64,000 nt of DNA from Lysinibacillus_B sp042920265 (lineage in GTDB: Bacteria > Bacillota > Bacilli > Bacillales_A > Planococcaceae). The DNA lies in the NCBI RefSeq assembly GCF_042920265.1, contig NZ_JBDQZI010000001.1, positions 248,001 through 312,000 of the forward strand. Reading direction: 5' to 3'. The notes beneath the pieces were generated by a model. The model saw only the letters and a program-made list of their open reading frames with translations, had not been told where the DNA came from and searched no databases. The translations under genes and the position numbers were made by a program. This document shows positions 9,011 through 16,761 of the stretch, piece by piece (the first letter of the stretch is position 1; every line of letters begins with the position of its first letter).

Positions 9011-9637
9011 CTATACAAAGTCGCGGCGCTCATATAGCCGCACGAACAAGCGGAAATTAATAACCGTCACCCCAATCATCGCAACTATAAAAAGAATCAG
9101 GGCAATAGCATAGTCTGCTATAGACGGTAAATGTTTAAAGACAGGAATAATGAATCGATCCCCACCTAGCATGATAAGAAGGACAATCACCATTAAAAAA
9201 AGTCCGGATCCAGATTTTAATGTATATTCGAGTAGGAATAATACATTAAAAAATAATAGCGACCCACCAATTAATACGGAAATCGTTGTGAAGACAAGTG
9301 TAGTACTGACGTCTGCTCGCATAGCGGTATACAGTAAAAATAAGGATAAAAAGATGCCGCCATAAATGATACATACTTGAAGCATATAGGAAAGCTGCAT
9401 TTTTACAATGGTCTGGGCGCTAATCGGCATCGTATGTAACATCGGACGGTATTTTTCCTGTATACTAAAAAAGTCTAACGTGATATAACCAACTGCAAAG
9501 AAATAGCCAGTTAACATTACGGTGCCTGTATCCGAAATGATGGTCAAAACAGTCGCGATGATCGCACTTATGGTTGCAGCTAAAATAAGCTGTGTTTGTG
9601 TTAGGGCGAAAAAGTAACGAGTTAACATATTTGCCAT
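9011..9637 (-). CDS. ABC-2 type small permease, first of pair
   Basis: A 208-residue membrane protein with about six hydrophobic helices (an early one around residues 13-30, the last around 180-200). It contains PMLHTMPISAQTIVKMQL, the conserved loop of small ABC-2 permeases, also present in altered form in the downstream permease. It lies 6 bases after the ATPase gene and is surely cotranscribed with it. Related YtrA-regulated systems include staphylococcal Pmt (export of phenol-soluble modulins) and B. subtilis Ytr (cell-wall antibiotic response). The substrate here is unknown. Confidence 0.8.
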   Translation of the reverse strand: MANMLTRYFFALTQTQLILAATISAIIATVLTIISDTGTVMLTGYFFAVGYITLDFFSIQEKYRPMLHTMPISAQTIVKMQLSYMLQVCIIYGGIFLSLFLLYTAMRADVSTTLVFTTISVLIGGSLLFFNVLFLLEYTLKSGSGLFLMVIVLLIMLGGDRFIIPVFKHLPSIADYAIALILFIVAMIGVTVINFRLFVRLYERRDFV

Positions 9638-9643
9638 CCTCGA

Positions 9644-10483
9644 TCACGCTCCTTTAACGAAAAACACCATCACATCATCAATCGTTGGCTTTTCCAATGT
9701 AAATGCAGGGCTGACAAGTGTACGTTTAACAAGTAGCTCTATACCAAATGCCGATTTTCGCTTCCCTAAAATCGCATGCTCCGAGATTTCTGTCGCTTGC
9801 GCCACTGTTCCTTTCCAAAGGCCGTAATCGTAGAGCAATACATCCTTGCTTTCACTAAACACAATTTCCCCTTTATGAATAAATGTAATGGTATCCGCAA
9901 TTTTCTCTAAATCACTTGTAATATGCGAGGAAAATAAAATGGAATGCGATTCATCTTCCATAAAGACAAGCAACATATCAAGCACTTCATCTCGTACAAT
10001 CGGGTCGAGGCCGCTTGTCGGTTCATCTAAAATGAGCAATTTCGGATGATGGGATAAGGCAAGTGCAAGCGATAGCTTCATCTTCATTCCTCGTGATAAA
10101 TCTTTTACTTTTGTATATTTTGATACATCCAACTTTTCAAGCAAGTTAAAAAAATATGTGCTATCCCAATTTTTATAGACGTTGCCGTAAAATTTATTTA
10201 AATCAATACTAGTTAAGCTATCTGGAATATGGAGTTCATCAAACACAACACCAATGTCTTCCTTCATTTCGACTTCATGCTGTATATGATTTTTACCAAA
10301 TACAGAGATTTCTCCGGTCGTAATTTTCAACAAATTCAATATACACTTAATCGTTGTCGATTTACCCGCCCCGTTTTGGCCGATAAAACCCATGACAGTT
10401 CCTTGCTCCAAGCTAAACGATAGATCACGTAGCTCGAATTCCCCTATTTTTTTATAAACATGTTTTACTTCAATCGCATTCAT
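9644..10483 (-). CDS. ABC transporter ATP-binding protein (YtrB/PmtA-like)
   Basis: A 279-residue single-domain ABC ATPase. Walker A GQNGAGKST (about residues 35-43), a degenerate signature LSRGMKMKLSLALAL, and Walker B LLILDEPTSGLDP are all present, followed by a switch histidine in SSHIT. The C-terminal extension is typical of exporters coupled to ABC-2 permeases. The start codon overlaps the end of the upstream regulator gene by 4 bases, so translation is coupled. It should form a complex with the two downstream permeases. Confidence 0.92.
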   Translation of the reverse strand: MNAIEVKHVYKKIGEFELRDLSFSLEQGTVMGFIGQNGAGKSTTIKCILNLLKITTGEISVFGKNHIQHEVEMKEDIGVVFDELHIPDSLTSIDLNKFYGNVYKNWDSTYFFNLLEKLDVSKYTKVKDLSRGMKMKLSLALALSHHPKLLILDEPTSGLDPIVRDEVLDMLLVFMEDESHSILFSSHITSDLEKIADTITFIHKGEIVFSESKDVLLYDYGLWKGTVAQATEISEHAILGKRKSAFGIELLVKRTLVSPAFTLEKPTIDDVMVFFVKGA

Positions 10484-10860
10484 TTCCCCTCATCCTCCAA
10501 TAACAATGTCATCAGTTCGAGTAATTCGGCGTGCGACATGCCCGCCGTACGCGCAAGTCCCGCAGCTTTCATCAAATGTTCTTCTAATTGTCGAATTAAT
10601 GCTTCTCGTAAAAAATCTTGATTACGCTCCGCAACAAAGCTCCCTTTCCCCGCAACTGTTTCGATAAAACCATCTCGCTCTAAGTCTGCATACGCCCGCT
10701 TTGTTGTCATCACGCTAATCTTTAATTCTTTTGCAAGCATGCGAATGGAAGGGAGTGCATCACCAGGAAGCAATGCCCCACTTAAAATAGCCTGCTTCAT
10801 TTGTTCGGTAATTTGTTCATAAATTGGCTTTTCGCTCGCATTACTTAGTTTAATGATCAC
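10480..10860 (-). CDS. GntR family transcriptional repressor, YtrA subfamily
   Basis: A 126-residue protein: an N-terminal winged-helix domain (about residues 8-75, with PIYEQITEQMKQAILSG, LPSIRMLAKELKIS and ERDGFIET) plus only a short C-terminal helical tail. That truncated effector region defines the YtrA subfamily, whose members normally repress an ABC operon in which they are encoded. The start is GTG, preceded on the minus strand by AAGGAGG. The perfect palindrome CTGTATATATACAG sits 24 bases upstream of the start and is the likely operator. The cassette interrupts the usual mlpA-ymxH neighbourhood. Confidence 0.9.
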   Translation of the reverse strand: MIIKLSNASEKPIYEQITEQMKQAILSGALLPGDALPSIRMLAKELKISVMTTKRAYADLERDGFIETVAGKGSFVAERNQDFLREALIRQLEEHLMKAAGLARTAGMSHAELLELMTLLLEDEGK

Positions 10861-10883
10861 GGATCTATCCTCCTTCAGCCTAA

Positions 10884-10906
10884 CTGTATATATACAGTAT
10901 ATACAG
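10884..10906 (-). promoter_or_regulatory. Candidate operator of the YtrA-type repressor
   Basis: CTGTATATATACAG (10884-10897) is a perfect 14-base palindrome, followed immediately by an overlapping repeat of its right half, TATATACAG (10898-10906). The TATACA/TATACT sequences on the minus strand can also serve as a -10 region, so a bound repressor would block the cassette promoter. Confidence 0.6.
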
Positions 10907-10947
10907 ATATTGGGGTTTCGGTCTAGGGAAAAGAATTATAGTTCTCG

Positions 10948-10978
10948 TCACACAATAGGAAATCGTATGCATATAGTA
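10948..10978 (+). promoter_or_regulatory. Sigma-K-like promoter for ymxH-dpaA-dpaB
   Basis: CATATAGTA at 10970-10978 fits the sigma-K -10 consensus CATAnnnTA exactly. A TCACACA stretch (10948-10954) supplies the CAC -35 element with a spacer of 15-17 bases. It lies 31 bases before the ymxH ATG. The spoVF (dpaAB) genes of B. subtilis are expressed in the mother cell under sigma-K, so position and function agree. Confidence 0.6.
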
Positions 10979-11008
10979 GTGTTAAGCTCGTTACTGAGGA
11001 GGGAAATA

Positions 11009-11269
11009 ATGCGATTATCTGAGTTGGCAGAAAAAGAACTAATCGAAGTGGAAAATGGCGTAAGATACGGTTATTTAGCTGAATCGGAATGTTTATTTGA
11101 TACAAAAACAGGAAAAATTCATGGTTTTGAATTAACAGCACCAATGCGTTTACCGTTTGCCAAAAAGAAACAAGAACATGTATTTATCCCATGGGATGAA
11201 ATTTTACTGATTGGTGAGGACCGCATTTTATTTCAAAAAATTCGAATCAAAAAGTATGATCGAAAATGA
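11009..11269 (+). CDS. ymxH: YlmC/YmxH family PRC-barrel sporulation protein
   Basis: An 86-residue PRC-barrel-like protein beginning MRLSELAEKELIEVENG, the characteristic start of the YlmC/YmxH family, with HGFELTAP and FIPWDEI following. The frame is open further upstream, but GAGGAGGG directly before the ATG at 11009 fixes the start. It overlaps dpaA by four bases (ATGA). In B. subtilis ymxH sits at the same place before spoVFA. Its molecular role is not established. The sigma-K-like promoter upstream suggests late mother-cell expression. Confidence 0.88.
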   Translation: MRLSELAEKELIEVENGVRYGYLAESECLFDTKTGKIHGFELTAPMRLPFAKKKQEHVFIPWDEILLIGEDRILFQKIRIKKYDRK

Positions 11270-12030
11270 CAGAGCGTTGGTTAGTAATCGGTATGGACGC
11301 TCGGATGAAGGAACTTGCCAAGAAAATGTCATCACCAAATCGAACAATTTTTTATAAAAAGGCGACAGGTTGGGATGCAGGGGTCAATGCAACAGTACTT
11401 GATTTTTGCCCAGATAAGGTTGTACTCCCAATTCAGCCATTAACACTGGATGTGCCACTTCTTCTTGGTACAAAACATGTCACATTTTTTACAGGTCGTT
11501 TAACAGATGATTGGCGCGGAATGCTCAAGCAAGAAAAAGTCGTTCCGTATTTAGAAAATGAATCATTTATTTGGAAAAACGCGGGACTAACAGCAGAGAG
11601 CTTTATTTCGTATCTTTATGAAAAAAGGCAAACGATTCGCGGTAAACATTTTATTGTGACAGGTTTCGGACGTGTCGCGAAGTTGCTTGCGCAAGCATTA
11701 ACAGGCTTACATGCCAACGTTACAATTGCTGTACGTTCTCACACACAAAAATATGAAGCAGCGATGCTCGGATATGAGGCAATCTATTTACAGCCTCAAT
11801 ATATAAAAGAAGCGACAGCACTGATCAATACAATACCTGCACAATGGCTAACACAGTCATTTAGCGAAGTGATTAAGATGCCGATTTATGATTTAGCTTC
11901 AGCACCAGGGTGTTTATATTATGTGACACGTAGTGACTATGAGTTACTGCTTGCATTACCTGGGAAGTACTTCCCTGATGATGCAGCACAGCTCTTATAT
12001 GACTCAATTGTGGAGGGGTGTGAATGTTAG
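11266..12030 (+). CDS. dpaA: Dipicolinate synthase subunit A (divergent)
   Basis: DpaA with DpaB makes dipicolinic acid from the lysine-pathway intermediate for spore dehydration. The 254-residue protein is shorter than the B. subtilis form (about 297) and quite divergent at the N-terminus. A Rossmann dinucleotide-binding segment is clear (HFIVTGFGRVAKLLAQAL, about residues 127-144), followed by VAVRS-like and NTIP strands and a DLAS motif matching the family's INTIPS and LDLASRPGG blocks. It overlaps both neighbours (ymxH by 4 bases, dpaB by 7). The identification relies partly on that context. Confidence 0.88.
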   Translation: MTERWLVIGMDARMKELAKKMSSPNRTIFYKKATGWDAGVNATVLDFCPDKVVLPIQPLTLDVPLLLGTKHVTFFTGRLTDDWRGMLKQEKVVPYLENESFIWKNAGLTAESFISYLYEKRQTIRGKHFIVTGFGRVAKLLAQALTGLHANVTIAVRSHTQKYEAAMLGYEAIYLQPQYIKEATALINTIPAQWLTQSFSEVIKMPIYDLASAPGCLYYVTRSDYELLLALPGKYFPDDAAQLLYDSIVEGCEC

Positions 12031-12614
12031 AGGGAAAACGAATTGGGCTCGGTATTACAGCTTCACATTGCACATACGAAGATGTCGTGCCCAAAATCAA
12101 ATACTTTACAGACGCCGGTGCAACGGTCGTGCCGATTATTACGCCATCCGTTTTGCACGCAGCAACACGTTTTGGCACAGGTGAAGAGTGGATTCAAAAA
12201 ATAGAAGCAGTGGCGGGGGAAAAAGTCGTTTCATCCATCGTAGAGGCGGAACCTTTTGGACCAAGAAATCCACTTGATTGTATGGTGATTGCACCAATGA
12301 CAGGTAACTCGATTAGTAAGTTTGCCAACGCAGCAACCGATTCCCCCGTACTAATGGCTGCCAAAGCAACATTGCGCAATGGAAGCCCGGTCGTATTAGG
12401 GATATCGACGAATGATGCACTTGGTTTAAACTTTATGAATATAGCGAAGTTGATGAATGCTAAAAATGTATATTTTATACCATTTGGGCAAGATGACCCT
12501 ATCAATAAACCTACGTCAATGATCGCTGATTTCAGTAAAATGCTCGATACTGTTCACTATGCGCTCGCTTATAAAAAACAATTGCAACCTATAATTATAC
12601 AGTTTTTGAAATAA
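12024..12614 (+). CDS. dpaB: Dipicolinate synthase subunit B (flavoprotein)
   Basis: A 196-residue protein of the flavoprotein/UbiX-Dfp fold with the family start GKRIGLGITASHCTYEDV and the motifs PMTGNSISKFANAATD and NDALGLNFMN. Length matches SpoVFB. It overlaps the end of dpaA by 7 bases, with GGAGGGG just upstream. It acts with DpaA in the mother cell to make DPA, which is then moved into the forespore. Its presence marks the organism as a spore former. Confidence 0.96.
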   Translation: MLEGKRIGLGITASHCTYEDVVPKIKYFTDAGATVVPIITPSVLHAATRFGTGEEWIQKIEAVAGEKVVSSIVEAEPFGPRNPLDCMVIAPMTGNSISKFANAATDSPVLMAAKATLRNGSPVVLGISTNDALGLNFMNIAKLMNAKNVYFIPFGQDDPINKPTSMIADFSKMLDTVHYALAYKKQLQPIIIQFLK

Positions 12615-12645
12615 TCAAATAACCGTACACAACTCACGTTTTTTA

Positions 12646-12654
12646 TGATACAAT
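12646..12654 (+). promoter_or_regulatory. Possible extended -10 promoter for asd
   Basis: TGATACAAT (TGn followed by TACAAT) lies 44 bases before the asd ATG. No convincing -35 hexamer is present 16-18 bases upstream, so the call rests on the extended -10 alone. Confidence 0.4.
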
Positions 12655-12697
12655 ATCCAACATTATGTAACTAGATTTTTATAGGAGAGATGAAATA

Positions 12698-13738
12698 ATG
12701 ACAAAGCAATATAATGTCGCTGTAGTTGGTGCAACTGGCGCAGTTGGTTCGAAAATGATGGAGCAATTAGTGAAACGTAATTTCCCAATCGGTTCTATCA
12801 AATTTTTAGCATCAGCACGTTCAGCTGGTAAGCCAATGGACTTTAATGGCACAACATATACAATTGAAGAAGCAACACCAGAAGCTTTTGAAGGTGTGGA
12901 TATCGCTTTATTTTCAGCAGGTGGTTCTGTATCAGCAGCATTAGCGCCAGAAGCAGCAAAACGTGGTGCAATTGTAATCGATAATACGAGTCATTTCCGT
13001 ATGGATCCAGAAGTACCGCTTGTTGTACCTGAAGTAAATCGTCATGTATTAAAAGATATTCCGAAAGGCATTATCGCCAATCCAAACTGTTCAACAATTC
13101 AAATGGTCGCAGCACTTCAACCAATTCGTGAAACATTTGGTTTAACAAAAGTAGTTGTATCTACATACCAAGCAGTTTCTGGCTCAGGTATTGCCGCAAT
13201 TGAAGAACTAAAAGCGCAATCTGAACAGTGGGAAAAAGGCAAGGATGTAGAGGCAAATGTTTTACCTGCTAAAGCAGATAAAAAACATTATCCAATCGCA
13301 CGCAATGTTATTCCGCAAATCGATAAATTTACAGACAATGGTTACACATATGAAGAAATGAAAATGATTAACGAAACGAAAAAGATTATGGAGCTACCGG
13401 CTCTTCATGTTGCTGCAACTTGCGTACGTGTACCAGTTGTGTCAGGTCACTCTGAATCAGTCTATATCGAGCTTGAGAAAGAAGCAACAGTTGAAGAGAT
13501 TTTTGCTGCATTAAAAGATGCGCCAGGTATCGTATTACAAGATGATATCACGAACCAAGAATACCCAATGCCAATTTATGCGGAAGGTGAAGAACCAACA
13601 TACGTAGGTCGTATCCGTCGTGATTTAGATAATCCAAAAGGCTTCCACTTATGGATTGTTGCTGACAACTTATTAAAAGGTGCGGCACTAAATTCAATTC
13701 AAATTGCAGAAGCGATGATTGAGGATAACTTATTATAA
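12698..13738 (+). CDS. asd: Aspartate-semialdehyde dehydrogenase
   Basis: Asd reduces aspartyl phosphate to aspartate semialdehyde for lysine, threonine and methionine, and for DPA. The 346-residue length is typical. The NADP-binding GATGAVGSKM is near the N-terminus. NPNCSTIQMV carries the catalytic Cys (about residue 130), and HVAATCVRVPV with the following histidine is the substrate-binding region. GGAGAG precedes the ATG. In B. subtilis asd is followed by dapG (aspartokinase I) and dapA; here dapG is absent and dapA follows 13 bases on. Confidence 0.98.
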   Translation: MTKQYNVAVVGATGAVGSKMMEQLVKRNFPIGSIKFLASARSAGKPMDFNGTTYTIEEATPEAFEGVDIALFSAGGSVSAALAPEAAKRGAIVIDNTSHFRMDPEVPLVVPEVNRHVLKDIPKGIIANPNCSTIQMVAALQPIRETFGLTKVVVSTYQAVSGSGIAAIEELKAQSEQWEKGKDVEANVLPAKADKKHYPIARNVIPQIDKFTDNGYTYEEMKMINETKKIMELPALHVAATCVRVPVVSGHSESVYIELEKEATVEEIFAALKDAPGIVLQDDITNQEYPMPIYAEGEEPTYVGRIRRDLDNPKGFHLWIVADNLLKGAALNSIQIAEAMIEDNLL

Positions 13739-13751
13739 AGGAGTGCGGAGT

Positions 13752-14663
13752 ATGAATATAGGTCGTATCGGAACGGCAATGATTACACCGTTCAAAAAAG
13801 ATGGCACGATTAACTATCCAGAATTAGAACGCATTATTAATCATTTAATAGACAATGGGACAGATGCGATTATTGCATGTGGTACAACATCAGAAAACCC
13901 AACGATGTCTACTGAAGAGAAAATTGAAGTAGTTCGTTTTACAGTCGAAAAGGTTGCAGGTCGTATTCCGGTCATTGCAGGTACTGGCGATAATGAAACA
14001 GCTTACTCGATTATGATGACACATAACGCGGAAAAAAATGGTGCTGACGGCATTATGCTCGTAACGCCGTACTATAATAAGCCAAACCAACGTGGTATGT
14101 ATGCTCACTTTAAAACAATCGCGAAAGAAACGTCGCTACCGGTTATGCTTTATAATGTCCCTGGTCGTACAGGGGCTAACATTGCAGCCGAAACGGCCAT
14201 CGCTTTAAGTCGCGATGTCGAAAATATTACATGCATTAAAGAAGCAAGTGGTAACTTAGATCAAATGGGTGACATTATTGAAAATGTAGAACCGGATTTC
14301 AAAGTATACAGTGGGGATGATGGTTTAACATTACCGCTATATGCCATTGGTGGTGCAGGTGTTATTTCTGTCGCATCACATGTTATAGGTAGTGATATGC
14401 AATTAATGTTAAAAGCGTTTGATGAAGGCAACCATGAATTAGCTGCAAAAATTCATCGAGCATTGCTTCCACTTGTGCGTGCACTATTCGCACAGCCAAA
14501 CCCATCACCGATTAAATATGCAATGACAAAACTTGGATTTGATACGTTAGACGTGCGCATGCCAATGATGGAAATGCTACCTGAAGAAAAAGCAGCATTC
14601 GATCAAATTTGGGATACGTACCAAGAAAAAGCAAAGCACTTCCGCGAATTAGCGGTACAATAA
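13752..14663 (+). CDS. dapA: 4-hydroxy-tetrahydrodipicolinate synthase
   Basis: DapA condenses pyruvate with aspartate semialdehyde, the committed step to lysine, diaminopimelate and DPA. The 303-residue TIM-barrel protein has the catalytic Tyr in LYNVPGRTG and the Schiff-base Lys in CIKEASGN. AAAGGAG lies before the ATG at 13752, which outranks an upstream in-frame ATG inside asd (13719). The usual GTTGE motif reads GTTSEN here: the two threonines of the proton relay are kept, but the following Gly is replaced by Ser. Confidence 0.97.
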   Translation: MNIGRIGTAMITPFKKDGTINYPELERIINHLIDNGTDAIIACGTTSENPTMSTEEKIEVVRFTVEKVAGRIPVIAGTGDNETAYSIMMTHNAEKNGADGIMLVTPYYNKPNQRGMYAHFKTIAKETSLPVMLYNVPGRTGANIAAETAIALSRDVENITCIKEASGNLDQMGDIIENVEPDFKVYSGDDGLTLPLYAIGGAGVISVASHVIGSDMQLMLKAFDEGNHELAAKIHRALLPLVRALFAQPNPSPIKYAMTKLGFDTLDVRMPMMEMLPEEKAAFDQIWDTYQEKAKHFRELAVQ

Positions 14664-14673
14664 TAAAATTTTA

Positions 14674-14710
14674 CAAGCCAGCGTGAAGAGTATTCATGCT
14701 GGCTTTTATA
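14674..14710 (+). terminator. Intrinsic terminator after dapA
   Basis: AAGCCAGC pairs with GCTGGCTT across a 15-base loop, followed by TTTAT. Confidence 0.8.
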
Positions 14711-14995
14711 TTGCGGAAGAAAAATATAAAATGAAGGTTCCTTCTATAAAATACATGGTGAACTAATTTCATCCTATTGATATTTTGAAAAATTATCAAG
14801 TTCATTGTTTTTTTAATTTGTGCTAATGCTCAACTCCACGTATAATGAGATTTAAGTGGTTGCTGTTCGGGATAATTTCATCATAAATAAAATTTTTATA
14901 TAGAGAAATGTCTAGGTGTTCATGCTATTTGTTGGAGTGCTTGTGCTACTCACAGATGAGCGAGCATGAATGCGCTTTTCTTAGGAGGAAATATA
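14711..14995 (+). promoter_or_regulatory. Intergenic region with rnjB promoter and leader stem
   Basis: TTGTGC (14818-14823), 17-base spacer, TATAAT (14841-14846) make a good sigma-A promoter for rnjB. The roughly 140-base leader contains a long-range inverted repeat, TTCATGCT (14919-14926) and AGCATGAA (14963-14970), that ends shortly before the ribosome-binding site. No gene is seen in this stretch. Confidence 0.6.
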
Positions 14996-16663
14996 GTGAA
15001 TAAAACGAAAAATGAAGTAATCCGAATTATTCCGCTTGGTGGAGTAGGGGAAATCGGAAAAGCGATGTATGTAGTTGAAATCGACGAGGAGCTTTTCGTT
15101 GTAGACAGTGGGTTAATGTTCCCTGAAGACGAAATGCTAGGGATTGATATTGTCATTCCAGATATTACGTACTTAGAAGAAAATAAAGAACGTGTAAAAG
15201 GGATTTTCTTAACACACGGACATGAAGATGCAATTGGTTCACTTGCATACGTATTACAAAAAATAAAAGCACCAGTATACGGTTCAAAACTAACGATTGC
15301 GCTTGCAAAGGAGCATTTAAAAGAATTACCTGCACCGCATCAAGTAAAATTCTTTGAAGTAACAAATAAAAGTCGCATGAATTTTCATTCGACATATGTA
15401 ACTTTCTTCCATACAACACATTCAATTCCGGACTCATTAGGTGTTGTATTCCATACGTCAGAAGGAGCGATTGTGCATACGGGCGAATTTAAATTCGATC
15501 AATCGGCACAAGGCAAGTTCCGTCCAGATTTAGCGAAAATGGCACAGCTTGGTGAAGAAGGCGTATTTATGTTATTGTCTGATTCGACAGAAGCAGAACG
15601 TCCAGGCTATACGACGAGCGAGACGGTTATTGCGGAGCGTTTAGCAAAAACGTTTCATGCGGCACCAGGGCGTATTTTAGTTGCTGTATATGCATCGAAC
15701 TTTATTCGTATTCAGCAAGTTTTTACGCAAGCGCAAAACTCATTCCGAAAAGTAGCGGTAGTGGGCAAATCGCTTGAAAAAGTTGTAGACCTTGGGGTGA
15801 ACTTAGGTTATTTAGATCTTGATGAAGATATGCTTATTCCTGTAAGCGACATTCATAAATATCAAGATGATGAAATTGTCATTATTGCGACAGGTAATCA
15901 AGGGGAGCCATTAGAAGCACTTGATAAAATTGTACGCAAACATCATCGCGATATTAAAATTAAAGGCACAGATACAGTACTCATTACATTTACGCCATCA
16001 CCAGGGATGGAAGTGCAAATGTATAACACGATGAACCAAATCGCAAAAGCAGGAGCGCAAGTGTTAGCAGCCGATAAAAAAGTACATGTGTCGGGTCATG
16101 GTAGCCAAGAAGATTTGAAGTTAATGTTAAATCTGATGCGACCAAAATATTTTATCCCTATCCAAGGCGAGTACCGTATGCTCATTGCGCACTCGAAGTT
16201 AGCCCAGTCAATCGGTATGAAAAAATCACAAATCTTTATCGCGGATAAAGGGGATATTGTCGAATGTAAAAATGGCAAAATTCGAATGAGTGGCCGTGTA
16301 CAAGCTGGCAATGTTTTAATTGATGGTATCGGTGTCGGAGACGTGGGCAATATCGTATTACGTGACCGAAAATTGCTTTCGCAAGACGGTATTTTTATCG
16401 TTGTTGTGACGTTAAACCGCGCACAAAAGAAAATTGCGTCAGGTCCCGAAATTTTATCACGCGGATTCGTTTATGTGCGTGAATCAGAAGAACTTATGAT
16501 TGAAGCTTCAGAGATCGCGCGTACAGTAATTGAAAAGTATGTAAATAAAGATACGTTTGAATGGACAAATATTAAACAAGAGATCCGTGACGAACTAAAT
16601 ACTTACTTATTCCAAAAAACGAAACGCCGCCCAATGATTATCCCAATTATTATGGAATATTAA
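14996..16663 (+). CDS. rnjB: Ribonuclease J2
   Basis: RNase J proteins are metallo-beta-lactamase/beta-CASP exo- and endoribonucleases. The protein is 555 residues with the GTG start at 14996, directly preceded by TTAGGAGG; an in-frame ATG 30 bases upstream overlaps that site and is less likely. The metal-binding motif reads HGHEDAIG where the active J1 paralogue has HGHEDHIG, and HTGEFKFD where J1 has HTGDFKFD. These substitutions mark the low-activity J2 form that pairs with J1. The location after dapA matches B. subtilis rnjB. Confidence 0.95.
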   Translation: MNKTKNEVIRIIPLGGVGEIGKAMYVVEIDEELFVVDSGLMFPEDEMLGIDIVIPDITYLEENKERVKGIFLTHGHEDAIGSLAYVLQKIKAPVYGSKLTIALAKEHLKELPAPHQVKFFEVTNKSRMNFHSTYVTFFHTTHSIPDSLGVVFHTSEGAIVHTGEFKFDQSAQGKFRPDLAKMAQLGEEGVFMLLSDSTEAERPGYTTSETVIAERLAKTFHAAPGRILVAVYASNFIRIQQVFTQAQNSFRKVAVVGKSLEKVVDLGVNLGYLDLDEDMLIPVSDIHKYQDDEIVIIATGNQGEPLEALDKIVRKHHRDIKIKGTDTVLITFTPSPGMEVQMYNTMNQIAKAGAQVLAADKKVHVSGHGSQEDLKLMLNLMRPKYFIPIQGEYRMLIAHSKLAQSIGMKKSQIFIADKGDIVECKNGKIRMSGRVQAGNVLIDGIGVGDVGNIVLRDRKLLSQDGIFIVVVTLNRAQKKIASGPEILSRGFVYVRESEELMIEASEIARTVIEKYVNKDTFEWTNIKQEIRDELNTYLFQKTKRRPMIIPIIMEY

Positions 16664-16667
16664 GATG

Positions 16668-16719
16668 CAAAAAAGGATTTTCTTTCGCTCACATGGCAGA
16701 AAGGAAATCCTTTTTTTTC
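16668..16719 (+). terminator. Intrinsic terminator after rnjB
   Basis: AAAAAAGGATTTTCTTTC pairs imperfectly with GAAAGGAAATCCTTTTTT and ends in eight T residues, just after the rnjB stop. Confidence 0.9.
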
Positions 16720-16761
16720 GAATGGGTATGTAGAGGATGTTGATTCAAGAAAGTAGGTGAA

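Noticed and set aside
8391..9637. CPBP- or two-component-type function for the small membrane proteins
   Set aside because: No CPBP glutamate motif and no kinase motifs; the size, helix count and linkage to an ABC ATPase fit ABC-2 permeases better.
13719..13751. Earlier dapA start inside asd
   Set aside because: No ribosome-binding site before it, whereas AAAGGAG precedes the ATG at 13752 and the family N-terminus starts there.
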